Shown here: positions 30,374 to 39,102 of the stretch, one piece after another
Position numbering within the stretch: position 1 is the first letter of the stretch
How the letters are laid out: each line of letters starts with the position of its first letter
Source of the DNA: Pectobacterium betavasculorum
Lineage (GTDB): Bacteria > Pseudomonadota > Gammaproteobacteria > Enterobacterales > Enterobacteriaceae
Length of the DNA stretch: 64,000 bases
Direction of reading: 5' to 3'
NCBI RefSeq assembly: GCF_000749845.1
Contig: NZ_JQHM01000002.1
Coordinates: 62,001 to 126,000, forward strand
Position numbers and translations under genes: made by a program
Notes under the pieces: generated by a model
Told to the model about the DNA's origin: nothing
Databases searched by the model: none
What the model saw: the letters and a program-made list of their open reading frames with translations, nothing else

Positions 30374-30493
30374 ATGAACACATCGACATCGGCCGTTATT
30401 GACCAGACGGTTATGGAATCGACCATTTTCATGACGGCAATATGCCAGCCGTCGAGCAAAAGCAAAAAGGATGAATCATGGTGGAGTTATTGA
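30374..30493 (+). CDS. possible 39-residue ORF overlapping the TetR gene start
   Basis: ATG at 30374 with GGGAGAG seven bases upstream; the frame ends at a TGA inside the regulator gene (30491-30493), overlapping it by 16 bases in another frame. The peptide (MNTSTSAVIDQTVMESTIFM...) resembles nothing I know. It could couple translation into the regulator gene or be chance. Confidence 0.3.
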   Translation: MNTSTSAVIDQTVMESTIFMTAICQPSSKSKKDESWWSY

Positions 30494-31170
30494 AAACCAA
30501 AGCGCAAAGCAAAGAAAAAGAGGCAGACATTAAACAGCGCATCCTACGTGAAGCCATCACGATCTTTGCCACCAAAGGAAGTGAACTCACGACGATTCGT
30601 GAAATCACCGAAGCCACCAACGTAAACGTGGCGTCAGTGAATTATTACTTTGGCTCGAAAGAAGGATTGCTGCGTGCCGTGCTGGACCATGTTCTTGGCC
30701 CGTTAAATGACGAAAGAACGCGTCTGCTGGATGAGGTGGAAAAAGCCCATCAGGGTGGTGATCTGCCCGTTGCCGCGCTGCTGGATGCACTATTACGCCC
30801 GCTGGTTAAAACGACCCGCACGCCCGACGGCGGACGTATTGTCGTTCGGCTATTACAGCACCTACGCGCGACGCCAGGTCTGGAAGTCACCGCCCTGCTT
30901 TCGGCTCAGTTAGATCAGGTCGCCCACCGTTTTATCGATGCCTTTACTCATGCGTTGCCGCAGTTGTCTCGTGCAGAGGTGATCTGGCGCTATGAATTTG
31001 CTCGTGGTGCTGCCATGCACGTATTAACTGACGCCGATCCACGTTCTGGCCGTCTGGCACTGCTCTCCAAAGGACTCTGTGACAATCGCGATGACGATCG
31101 CGTGCTGTCGCATCTATTACGTTTTGTCGAGGCGGGTTTTATCGCCGCACCGCTGACTGAGGCCTCCTAA
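30478..31170 (+). CDS. TetR/AcrR family transcriptional regulator
   Basis: A 230-residue regulator. The N-terminal helix-turn-helix is at about residues 18-65 (RILREAITIFATKGSELTTIREITEATNVNVASVNYYFGSKEGLLRAVL), with the typical VNYYFGSKEGL recognition helix end. The C-terminal 160 residues are helical and form the ligand and dimer domain. AAGGATG precedes the ATG. Its place between the transporter and the aldolase gene suggests it controls this block; candidate operators are the palindromes at 24622-24639 and 31209-31225. Confidence 0.9.
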   Translation: MVELLKTKAQSKEKEADIKQRILREAITIFATKGSELTTIREITEATNVNVASVNYYFGSKEGLLRAVLDHVLGPLNDERTRLLDEVEKAHQGGDLPVAALLDALLRPLVKTTRTPDGGRIVVRLLQHLRATPGLEVTALLSAQLDQVAHRFIDAFTHALPQLSRAEVIWRYEFARGAAMHVLTDADPRSGRLALLSKGLCDNRDDDRVLSHLLRFVEAGFIAAPLTEAS

Positions 31171-31208
31171 ATCCACACTTATCGCGAGCAGTAGTTCCGA
31201 ACTTTATT

Positions 31209-31225
31209 TATCCGTAATACGGATA
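31209..31225. promoter_or_regulatory. 17-base perfect palindrome before the aldolase gene
   Basis: TATCCGTA-A-TACGGATA, 8-base arms around one A, 19 bases before the aldolase start codon. It could be an operator or a small hairpin in the leader. It differs in sequence from the palindrome at 24622. Confidence 0.45.
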
Positions 31226-31243
31226 CGCCAACAGGAAAAAAAC

Positions 31244-32161
31244 ATGAGCAGAGAAAAAATTGAAGGGTCATTTGTTGCCCTCATCACACCGTTTAATGAC
31301 GATGGTAGCGTGGATTTTGGCGCATTTGAGGCGCTATTAAAATTTCAGGAAGACAACGGCACGGCCGCCGTTTTGATTATGGGATCAACGGGGGAAGTTT
31401 CCATGTTGTCCCCAGACGAGAGAAAAGCGATCATCCGCCGTACCGCACAATACAGCACCAATAAAATGAAGCTGTTCTACGGCTGCACCGGTAACAATAC
31501 CGATACCACCATTGACTATGTTCGCTATGCGCATGACAACGGCGCAGACGGTGCCATTATCGCCGCACCGGCTTATATCTGCGCCAGCGAAAGCGATATC
31601 GAAAGCTACTTTCTGGAAATTGCAGACGCGACCGATTTGCCGTTAGGGATTTATAACAATCCGCCACGCGTGAAAACAGACCTGCACTGGACGTCTCTGC
31701 TGCGTATTTTCAAACACCCGAACTACGTTATTCATAAAGAATCCACAACTCGCGTGGGTCAGGTTGCACAAGTTCTGGCAGGCAATCCGGATGTTTCGGT
31801 GATGTGCTGCGACTCGCCCAATCTGGGGTTAGTGGTACCAACGATGTCGCTGGGCGGCCATGGAACCGCCAACATGACGGGCAACATTGCGCCAGCAGAA
31901 CTGGCAGAAATTTCTCGCCCGTGGAAAAACGGCAAGGATGCAGAACGTTTCCGTAACGCCTATCAGCATTTGCTGCCGCTGCTGCATTACACCTATTCGG
32001 CAATCAACCCAGTGGCGGTGAAATCATTAATGAAGGCAGTAGGTTTACCAGCAGGCAGCCTGCGCCGTCCACTGAGAGGATTACAGGGCGAAGCGTTGGA
32101 TTCCGGCGTTCGCATCGTGAACGAATTAGGGCTGAGCAGCAAATACGGCTTTAAAAGCTGA
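31244..32161 (+). CDS. dihydrodipicolinate synthase / N-acetylneuraminate lyase family aldolase
   Basis: A 305-residue class I aldolase of the DapA superfamily. The Schiff-base lysine is in VIHKEST (near residue 165), the catalytic tyrosine in GIYNNPPR (near 137), and the carboxylate-binding loop is GSTGEVS (near 47-53). It is unlikely to be the biosynthetic DapA: it sits beside a transporter, molybdoenzyme and regulator, pointing to catabolism of a 2-keto acid or related compound. The family includes lyases for sialic acid, keto-deoxy sugars and hydroxyproline-derived acids; the substrate is unknown. AGGA precedes the ATG. Confidence 0.85.
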   Translation: MSREKIEGSFVALITPFNDDGSVDFGAFEALLKFQEDNGTAAVLIMGSTGEVSMLSPDERKAIIRRTAQYSTNKMKLFYGCTGNNTDTTIDYVRYAHDNGADGAIIAAPAYICASESDIESYFLEIADATDLPLGIYNNPPRVKTDLHWTSLLRIFKHPNYVIHKESTTRVGQVAQVLAGNPDVSVMCCDSPNLGLVVPTMSLGGHGTANMTGNIAPAELAEISRPWKNGKDAERFRNAYQHLLPLLHYTYSAINPVAVKSLMKAVGLPAGSLRRPLRGLQGEALDSGVRIVNELGLSSKYGFKS

Positions 32162-32202
32162 TTATCTTCTGGGCATTAGCGTGTAGAACACGAGGATTTA
32201 CT

Positions 32203-32237
32203 CTCAGAAGTGGCATAAATAGAAAGCCACTTCTGAG
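32203..32237. terminator. 12-bp hairpin between the aldolase gene and mltA
   Basis: CTCAGAAGTGGC (32203-32214) pairs perfectly with GCCACTTCTGAG (32226-32237) between converging genes. There is no clear T run, so function as a terminator is inferred from position. Confidence 0.5.
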
Positions 32238-32257
32238 ATATCAAACGAAAGGGATCA

Positions 32258-33388
32258 CTACTGCGGATTACTGACTAACAACGAGCCTGAGCCGTTCGCC
32301 GAACTGCTTTGCCCGTTCTTCAATACCCAGACCCGGCCATAGTGGTTATAAAAACCCGCCGAGTGCCCCGCGTCCGGCCCAATACCCTGGTACATATCGA
32401 AGTGTTGGCCTTTAATCGCGCCACCGACATCCAGCGCAATCATCAGGCGCATCTCATACTTGCCAGTGAATTTGCCAACGTTATCCAATAGCGGTACTTC
32501 CATTAACAGTGCAGTACCTGCTGGAATCAGCGAGCGGTCGGAGGCGACGGAAGCTTTCGCCACCAGCGGCACCGCACTTGCGCCTTTGACGGGCGCAGAC
32601 ATCATCGGCTTAAAGAAGACAAAAGAAGGGTTCTGTTCAAACAGTTCACGCACTTCATATTCGGTGTGCTCCTCCGCCCATTTGCGGATTGCCTGCATAG
32701 ACATCTCTTCACGCGGCACTTCACCACGATCGATCAACACCTTACCAATACTGCGGTAGGCATGGCCATTTTTACCCGCATAGCCGAAGAATGTCAGCGG
32801 GCGTCCATCGCCAAAATCAATATAGGCGCTGCCCTGCACTTCCATCATGAAGTTATCAACCAGCGAGTTGGTCCAGGCGAGAACCAGTCGCTCATTCAGC
32901 GCACCTGAATAAATTCCGGCACGATCCGGTAGACGGCGGTTATTTTTACCTTTTGACGGCATCGCATATAAAGGATGACGGAATTCTCCCTGACGGGTGT
33001 ACCGTGCCTGCAATACCGGCGTGTAGTAACCCGTAAACTGCACGTTACCAAAGTTGTCGACGCCTTCCATCTGCCAGGCGCTCAGACCAAACTTGCTCAG
33101 TTCACGGGTGTCTGCACCTGACATCATCCAGTTTTCAATAGCCTGAAAGGTCGTATTGTTACGCGCATACAGATTCGGTGACGCCGACCGAATTTCCGAA
33201 ACCTGAGTGATGAAATCCCGCGCGTTGACCGGCTTTCCTTTGGCATTAGGCTCATTCACCAATTCCAAAGGCTGATTGAGGTGACCATCTTTATATTGCT
33301 GCCCGCGATCGGTTGGCCTCGATTGACAACCCGCCAGAATAGCAATGACCACTGCGGTCAGCACATATTTTCCCCACCGTCCCTTCAT
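32258..33388 (-). CDS. mltA: membrane-bound lytic murein transglycosylase A
   Basis: A 376-residue outer-membrane lipoprotein that cleaves peptidoglycan glycan strands with 1,6-anhydromuramic acid formation. The signal ends in the lipobox ILAGCQS with Cys near residue 21. Family motifs FTGYYTPVLQARYTR, YIDFGDGRPLTFFGYAGKNGHAYRSIGKVL, and the 3D-domain segment LMIALDVGGAIKGQHFDMYQGIG (catalytic Asp) are present. E. coli MltA is 365 residues. It flanks the met tRNA cluster as in E. coli. Confidence 0.95.
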   Translation of the reverse strand: MKGRWGKYVLTAVVIAILAGCQSRPTDRGQQYKDGHLNQPLELVNEPNAKGKPVNARDFITQVSEIRSASPNLYARNNTTFQAIENWMMSGADTRELSKFGLSAWQMEGVDNFGNVQFTGYYTPVLQARYTRQGEFRHPLYAMPSKGKNNRRLPDRAGIYSGALNERLVLAWTNSLVDNFMMEVQGSAYIDFGDGRPLTFFGYAGKNGHAYRSIGKVLIDRGEVPREEMSMQAIRKWAEEHTEYEVRELFEQNPSFVFFKPMMSAPVKGASAVPLVAKASVASDRSLIPAGTALLMEVPLLDNVGKFTGKYEMRLMIALDVGGAIKGQHFDMYQGIGPDAGHSAGFYNHYGRVWVLKNGQSSSANGSGSLLVSNPQ

Positions 33389-33617
33389 CTTTTGCGCTCG
33401 CTTTTTACATCAAAAATTTACCGTCGAACGATAACAAACGCCTATCGAGAAAGGAATGGGACAGCGCATAAATCAATGAGGTAAGGAACAACGGTTCGGC
33501 GCATGGCATCGCAAGAAGCCATTTTCTGTAAATCGCCCCATTACGTTCACAAAATAATCCATCCGGCCGTAAATCAATCACCTAACAGCCAAATTCAGCG
33601 TTTTTTACAGAAATAGG
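33389..33617. other. intergenic region upstream of mltA and the met tRNA operon
   Basis: About 230 bases holding the divergent 5' flanks. I see no gene; an overlapping 67-codon frame lacks homology. The tRNA promoter begins at 33618. Confidence 0.5.
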
Positions 33618-33645
33618 TTGCATCAATGTGCGCGGAGAGTATAGT
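33618..33645 (+). promoter_or_regulatory. promoter of the initiator tRNA operon
   Basis: TTGCAT (33618-33623), 16-base spacer, TATAGT (33640-33645), followed by the GC-rich discriminator GCGCA, 13 bases before the first tRNA. This is a typical stable-RNA promoter. Confidence 0.7.
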
Positions 33646-33658
33646 GCGCATCCACGGA

Positions 33659-33735
<77 letters not shown>

Positions 33736-33783
33736 ATTGATGTGAGTCGTCCATCAAAAGCAGTAAAGATAAGTCAGTACGGA

Positions 33784-33860
<77 letters not shown>

Positions 33861-33907
33861 ATTGATGTGAATCGTCCATCAAAGCAGTGAAGATTAGTTA
33901 TTACGGA

Positions 33908-33984
<77 letters not shown>

Positions 33985-34017
33985 ACTAAGACTATCTTTA
34001 ATCAAGAAGTCAGCAAC

Positions 34018-34043
34018 AAAGCACCTTAACGGGTGCTTTTTTG
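34018..34043 (+). terminator. terminator of the met tRNA operon
   Basis: AGCACC (34020-34025), six-base loop, GGTGCT (34032-34037) and a six-base T run. Confidence 0.85.
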
Positions 34044-34174
34044 TTTGCTGCGCCACGTGTTTTTTTGTCAATGCTCTACTTCTACGCTCGTCTACAACAT
34101 ATTTCCTTTAAACCGCGCCGACAAGACGCGACCATACGTAATATTGACGACACCAGCAATACCAGCGACACAAA

Positions 34175-35419
34175 CTACCGCTCCGCCTGACTGGCAAAAT
34201 AGGCTTTAATCCCTGCGAAAATGGATTCGGCAATCTGCTGCTGGAAATGACTGGTGCGCAGCTTGCGCTCTTCTTCCAGATTACTGATAAATGCCGTTTC
34301 AACCAGAACAGAAGGAATATCCGGTGCTTTCAGTACCGCGAATCCGGCCTGATCGACACTGTTTTTGTGCAGACGATTCACCTTGCCCAGCCGGGTCAGG
34401 ATCTCTTTACCAAACGTCAAACTGTCGCCAATCGTCACGGTCTGCACCAGATCAAACATGGTGTGATCCAGATAGCGATCGCCGCTCATGCTTACCCCAC
34501 CGATCAAATCCGATTCGTTCTGGGTCTCAGCCAAAAATTTGGCGGCGGTGCTGGTTGCCCCTTTCTTCGAGAGTGCAAAAACCGACGATCCCCTGGCCGA
34601 TCGATTGGTAAAGGCATCCGCATGAATAGAAATAAACAGATCGGCACGCTGCTTGCGCGCTTTCGCCACCCGTACGCGTAGCGGAATGAATACATCTTCA
34701 TTGCGTGTCATATACGCTTTCATGTTGGATTCATTATCAATCAGCTTACGCAGGCGTCGGGCGATTTGCAGCACGATGTCTTTCTCGCGCGTTTTATTTT
34801 TGCCAATCGCACCGGGATCTTCCCCCCCGTGGCCGGGATCCAGCATAATAATCAGCGGGCGATCCCGCCCTGCTTTCCCCGCTTTCGGTGCTTCCGCTGG
34901 CAGCGTGCGCTCCAAATCGCCTTTGTTGTAATCCTCCAGCAGCGCCAGTAACGGATCGTCTTCGTTATCGTAGCGCCCTGAGGCAGGATACAAATCCAGC
35001 ACCAGTCGATGCTTGAATTCGGCCACCGGATCCAGCGTAAAGACTTTAGTCGTCGCCTGCTGCTTAAGCTCCAACACCAAACGCACCGTGCTTTTATCAA
35101 ACTGTCCGATGCGCGCTTCTTTAATCAGCGGATCGTTATCCTGCTGAAACTGGCTGGCTATTTCCTTTAGTACCCTGTTCAGATGAACATTTTCGATATC
35201 CACCACAATGCGTTCAGGATTACTGAGACTAAACTGTTTATATTTCAGCGAATGATTGGATTCCAACGTGACGCGGGTATAGGCAGAAGATGGCCAGACA
35301 CGCACGGCGATAACCTGTGCCGTCGCAGCTAAACCCACACCACTTACGCTTAATAGCCAGGTTGCTGCTGCGCTTTGTAATAGACGCCGTCGAGTCAGAT
35401 GATGATTCGAATGAGACAT
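34175..35419 (-). CDS. amiC: N-acetylmuramoyl-L-alanine amidase AmiC
   Basis: A 414-residue periplasmic zinc amidase that splits septal peptidoglycan during cell separation. The N-terminus has a twin-arginine signal ([25 protein letters not shown]), then an AMIN septum-targeting domain (about residues 35-140) and an Amidase_3 domain with zinc-site segments [20 protein letters not shown] and LVETAFISN. The start at 35419 is preferred because GGAG lies seven bases upstream and the length matches E. coli (417); the frame extends further upstream without a ribosome site. Confidence 0.95.
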   Translation of the reverse strand: MSHSNHHLTRRRLLQSAAATWLLSVSGVGLAATAQVIAVRVWPSSAYTRVTLESNHSLKYKQFSLSNPERIVVDIENVHLNRVLKEIASQFQQDNDPLIKEARIGQFDKSTVRLVLELKQQATTKVFTLDPVAEFKHRLVLDLYPASGRYDNEDDPLLALLEDYNKGDLERTLPAEAPKAGKAGRDRPLIIMLDPGHGGEDPGAIGKNKTREKDIVLQIARRLRKLIDNESNMKAYMTRNEDVFIPLRVRVAKARKQRADLFISIHADAFTNRSARGSSVFALSKKGATSTAAKFLAETQNESDLIGGVSMSGDRYLDHTMFDLVQTVTIGDSLTFGKEILTRLGKVNRLHKNSVDQAGFAVLKAPDIPSVLVETAFISNLEEERKLRTSHFQQQIAESIFAGIKAYFASQAER

Positions 35420-35566
35420 GCCGCTCCGATCTAATTGCTGTGCGCTATCCTGCATTGTCGTGTTGCCACTGCACGGATATGCCACCAAAAAATGAATAAA
35501 GGTAAAAATTGTCAAAAACTTTAACGAATCTGCTCCGTGCTGTCATGCAAAAATCCTGTGCATGCC

Positions 35567-35668
35567 CGTCATACTTCAAGCTGCATGTGCGTTGGCTTCC
35601 CTTAAATACTCGGCCCGTCGTGGGCCTCGCCCTAGCGGACCAACGTTTTGTCCTGCAACTCGAATTAT
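35567..35668. repeat. intergenic inverted-repeat element between amiC and argA
   Basis: The ends ATACTTCAAGCTGCA (35571-35585) and TGCAACTCGAATTAT (35654-35668) are imperfect inverted repeats (11 of 15). The left 30 bases (35567-35596) recur on the other strand at 58504-58533 with two mismatches. It is non-coding and has the form of a small non-autonomous element. Confidence 0.7.
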
Positions 35669-35741
35669 TTACGGCATGGTGACGATATGAAACAAAACTC
35701 TCACTTTTCTGGTTAATACTTCCTCTTGCGTTTTGCGCCAT

Positions 35742-35780
35742 AAAGAATAAAAATACACAAATTACGAATAAAAATGCAAA
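35742..35780 (+). promoter_or_regulatory. two tandem ARG boxes (ArgR operator) of argA
   Basis: AGAATAAAAATACA (35744-35757) and CGAATAAAAATGCA (35765-35778) match the ARG box TGAATnnnnATTCA imperfectly and are 21 bases apart, the spacing needed for the ArgR hexamer. E. coli argA has nearly the same pair. Binding of ArgR with arginine would repress argA. Confidence 0.8.
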
Positions 35781-35791
35781 GAGGGCTCACA

Positions 35792-37117
35792 GTGAAGGAA
35801 CGTAGTACAGAGCTGGTTCAGGGCTTCCGCCATTCAGTTCCCTATATCAATGCCCACCGTGGCAAAACGTTTGTCATCATGTTAGGTGGCGAGGCCATTG
35901 AACATGCCAACTTCTCTAACATCGTAAATGATATTGGGCTGCTACACAGTCTGGGGATCAAACTGGTCGTCGTTTATGGTGCCCGTCCCCAGATCGATGC
36001 CAACCTGACAACACACCACTACGAGCCCCACTATCATAAAAATACCCGTATCACCGACAGCGCCACGCTGGAGCTGGTCAAGCAGGCGGCGGGTATGCTG
36101 CAACTGGATATCACCGCCCGACTGTCGATGAGCCTGAATAACACACCGCTGCAAGGTGCTCATATTAATGTCGTCAGCGGTAATTTTATTATCGCGCAGC
36201 CGCTTGGCGTTGATGACGGCGTGGACTACTGCCACAGTGGCCGTATTCGTCGTATTGATGAAGAAGCGGTTCACCGCCAGTTAAATAGCGGTGCAATTGT
36301 GCTGCTTGGACCGGTTGCCGTTTCAGTCACCGGTGAAAGTTTCAATTTAACCTCAGAAGAGGTTGCGACCCAGCTCGCAATTAAGCTGAAAGCAGAGAAG
36401 ATGATTGGCTTCTGCTCTTCACAGGGTGTGACTAACGAAGAAGGACGCATCATTTCCGAGCTGTTCCCGGACGATGCGCAGCAGCGTATTGATGTACTGG
36501 AACAGGCTGGCGATTACCACTCTGGTACGGTCAGATTCCTGCGCGGTTCAGTCAAAGCCTGTCGTAGCGGCGTGCGCCGCAGCCACCTGATCAGCTATCA
36601 GGACGACGGAGCGCTGTTGCAGGAACTGTTCTCACGCGACGGAATCGGTACGCAGATCGTGATGGAAAGCGCCGAGCAGGTTCGCCGTGCGACCATCAAT
36701 GACATCGGCGGTATTCTGGAATTGATCCGTCCTCTGGAAGAACAAGGCATTCTGGTTAGACGCTCGCGTGAACAGCTGGAAATGGAGATCGACAAATTCA
36801 CCGTCGTAGTACGCGATAACCTGACCATCGCCTGCGCCGCGCTTTACCCGTTCCCGGAAGAAAGCATCGGCGAAATGGCCTGCGTCGCGGTTCACCCGGA
36901 TTACCGCAGTTCATCACGTGGCGATATGTTGTTAATGCGCGTAGCCGCTCAGGCGCGCCAGCAGGGTCTGCAAAAACTGTTCGTTCTGACGACGCACAGT
37001 ATCCACTGGTTCCAGGAGCGCGGTTTTTTACCCGCCGAAGTGGAAATGCTGCCGAAGAAAAAACAGGCGCTCTACAACTACCAGCGTCGCTCGAAGATTC
37101 TGGTACTGGATCTCTGA
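35792..37117 (+). CDS. argA: N-acetylglutamate synthase
   Basis: Catalyses the first step of arginine synthesis, acetylation of glutamate with acetyl-CoA, and is feedback-inhibited by arginine. It has an N-terminal amino-acid-kinase-like domain ([15 protein letters not shown] onwards, to about residue 290) and a C-terminal GNAT domain ([22 protein letters not shown]). From GTG at 35792 it has 441 residues and begins [15 protein letters not shown], with GAGGG nine bases upstream. An ATG at 35774 would add six residues but overlaps the second ARG box. Confidence 0.95.
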   Translation: MKERSTELVQGFRHSVPYINAHRGKTFVIMLGGEAIEHANFSNIVNDIGLLHSLGIKLVVVYGARPQIDANLTTHHYEPHYHKNTRITDSATLELVKQAAGMLQLDITARLSMSLNNTPLQGAHINVVSGNFIIAQPLGVDDGVDYCHSGRIRRIDEEAVHRQLNSGAIVLLGPVAVSVTGESFNLTSEEVATQLAIKLKAEKMIGFCSSQGVTNEEGRIISELFPDDAQQRIDVLEQAGDYHSGTVRFLRGSVKACRSGVRRSHLISYQDDGALLQELFSRDGIGTQIVMESAEQVRRATINDIGGILELIRPLEEQGILVRRSREQLEMEIDKFTVVVRDNLTIACAALYPFPEESIGEMACVAVHPDYRSSSRGDMLLMRVAAQARQQGLQKLFVLTTHSIHWFQERGFLPAEVEMLPKKKQALYNYQRRSKILVLDL

Positions 37118-37140
37118 ATTATTCTACTCGATACCCCCCT

Positions 37141-37168
37141 GTGTGGCCGATTTTACCGTTGGCCACAC
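37141..37168 (+). terminator. hairpin after argA
   Basis: GTGTGGCC (37141-37148) and GGCCACAC (37161-37168) form an 8-bp stem 23 bases after the argA stop. No T run follows. It lies between converging argA and recD. Confidence 0.45.
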
Positions 37169-37239
37169 ATCCTTCCTCAGCTTATGGCCGTTTGCCAAAC
37201 GCACCGCCCTGGCAGCTCGTTCAAAAGCGAGTTAAACCA

Positions 37240-39102
37240 CTAAAATGCTCCTTTAATGAACGCGCTAATTCTCTCTTCCAAACCGCTATAGCGCTGCGTT
37301 GGCGTTTTCACCGCCCGACAGAGAATTCGGATATCGGTATAGAGTGACAGGCGCTGGCGCGCACGCGTGATAGCGGTGTATACCAACTCCCGCGTCAGCA
37401 CGGGTAAATAGTGATTTGGCAGCACCAACGCAGTATGATCGAACTCCGATCCCTGCGATTTATGCACCGTCATCGCATAAGCCGTTTCATGCGGCGGCAG
37501 ACGGCTTGGCGTAACATCTTTGGTTTCGCCATTCGGCAAAGGGAAAAATACGCGCAGCTCTCCACCTTCTCCCGTCATAGCGATACCGATATCGCCATTG
37601 AACAGACCCAATGCGGCATCATTACGTCCAATCATCACCGGTCGGCCGGGATACCAGCGGTTAAGCGGATTTCGACTGCGCTGAATCAGCCCAGACTGAT
37701 GCAAAGCCTGCTCGATGCGCTGATTAAGTCCTGCAACGCCAAATGGCCCTTCACGCAACGCACACAGTTGGCGATAACGCTGGAAGGCATGAAGCACGGC
37801 ATCCGGTGTCGCCCCCATTGCGATAAGCTCTAGATAATCACGATACCCTTCGACGCACTGTGCCAGCATCGCCAGATACTCTTCAGCTTCAGCTAACGGG
37901 CTACAGGTGATGTCTGCAAACTCACCGTTCAGCACCGCCCGCACGCGAGCATCATCGCCGCCGTTCACCGCCAGCGCCAGTTGCCCAATACCAGAATGCA
38001 GATCGAAGCGGTAGCTCCGGCGTAACAGACAAATACTGTCACTGACCGTCGCCTGCCCTGCGGGGCCGCTTTCATCCAGTGTGCAGCCCGTCAAGCGTTG
38101 CAGTTGCTGCGCCCGCGCACGGCTATAACCCGCCTCGGCAAAACGACAGATGTCACCCAACACCGCCCCCGCTTCGACGGATGCCAGCTGATCGCGATCG
38201 CCCAGAAAAATAATTCTGGCCTGTGCAGGAAGCGCGGCGATCACATTCGCCATCATCGGCAAATCGACCATCGACGCCTCATCCACAATCAGCACATCCA
38301 GATGCAGCGGGTTTCCCTGATGGTGACGCAGGCGCTGGCTATCCGTTACCGCGCCTAAAAGGCGATGCAGCGTTGTCGCTTCCTTCGGAAACGCGTCTCT
38401 CTGCTGTTGATCCACCGCCAGACGGTGCAATGCCATCCCCAGCGACTCCGTTAGCCGCGCGGCCGCCTTTCCGGTAGGCGCGGCTAATTGAATACGTAAT
38501 GCCTCCCCGCTATTCAGCTCAATCAGCGCCGCCAGCAGCTTAGCAACCGTCGTCGTTTTCCCCGTCCCTGGACCGCCGGAAATAACCGCAATACGGCGCG
38601 TCAACGCAACAGCGGCGGCCACTTTCTGCCAGTCAATCTCTTCGCCGGTATCAGGGAACAGCCGATCCAGCACCGCCCGAATCGCAGGTTCATCGACCGA
38701 CACCGTATCACGCTCGCTAGCGATAAACTGCGCTACGCGCCCTTCACTTTGCCAGCTACGCTGTAAATAAAGTTTGTCTCCTTGCAGCACCAGCGGCGTC
38801 GGCTTGCTACCGTCGCTAACGGCATCGGAAGCCAGTAACTGCTGCTGCCACGCGGCAACCGTGTTGATTCCAGATTCGGCGATCATCTGTTGAGCCAGTT
38901 CAGGATCGCGACCGTCAAATAGCGTCTGCGCCTGCACGTTGTCCAACGGTAGACACACATGCCCCGCGCCCGAATGTGCACTCAGGCAGGCGGCAGCCAG
39001 CAACAGTTCAGGCTGCGTGTCATCTGCCAACATTCTGGCAAACTGGATATCCAACGGGCGCAGCAACCGCCGCGCCTGCGCTATTTCAAGCAAGGCAATC
39101 AT
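37240..39102 (-). CDS. recD: exodeoxyribonuclease V subunit alpha (RecD helicase)
   Basis: A 620-residue 5'-3' superfamily 1 helicase of RecBCD (E. coli 608). Walker A GGPGTGKTTTVAKLLAAL is near residue 177, Walker B VLIVDEASMVDLPMM near 280, and late motifs are GDRDQLASVEAGAVL and AMTVHKSQGSEFDHTAL. It provides the fast motor and Chi control of nuclease activity. Its ATG overlaps the recB stop (ATGA), so the genes are translationally coupled. It is the last gene of the row. Confidence 0.96.
   Translation of the reverse strand: MIALLEIAQARRLLRPLDIQFARMLADDTQPELLLAAACLSAHSGAGHVCLPLDNVQAQTLFDGRDPELAQQMIAESGINTVAAWQQQLLASDAVSDGSKPTPLVLQGDKLYLQRSWQSEGRVAQFIASERDTVSVDEPAIRAVLDRLFPDTGEEIDWQKVAAAVALTRRIAVISGGPGTGKTTTVAKLLAALIELNSGEALRIQLAAPTGKAAARLTESLGMALHRLAVDQQQRDAFPKEATTLHRLLGAVTDSQRLRHHQGNPLHLDVLIVDEASMVDLPMMANVIAALPAQARIIFLGDRDQLASVEAGAVLGDICRFAEAGYSRARAQQLQRLTGCTLDESGPAGQATVSDSICLLRRSYRFDLHSGIGQLALAVNGGDDARVRAVLNGEFADITCSPLAEAEEYLAMLAQCVEGYRDYLELIAMGATPDAVLHAFQRYRQLCALREGPFGVAGLNQRIEQALHQSGLIQRSRNPLNRWYPGRPVMIGRNDAALGLFNGDIGIAMTGEGGELRVFFPLPNGETKDVTPSRLPPHETAYAMTVHKSQGSEFDHTALVLPNHYLPVLTRELVYTAITRARQRLSLYTDIRILCRAVKTPTQRYSGLEERISAFIKGAF

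Noticed and set aside
31244-32161. Naming the aldolase dapA
   Set aside because: The family fits, but the catabolic context and lack of specificity evidence argue against the biosynthetic enzyme.
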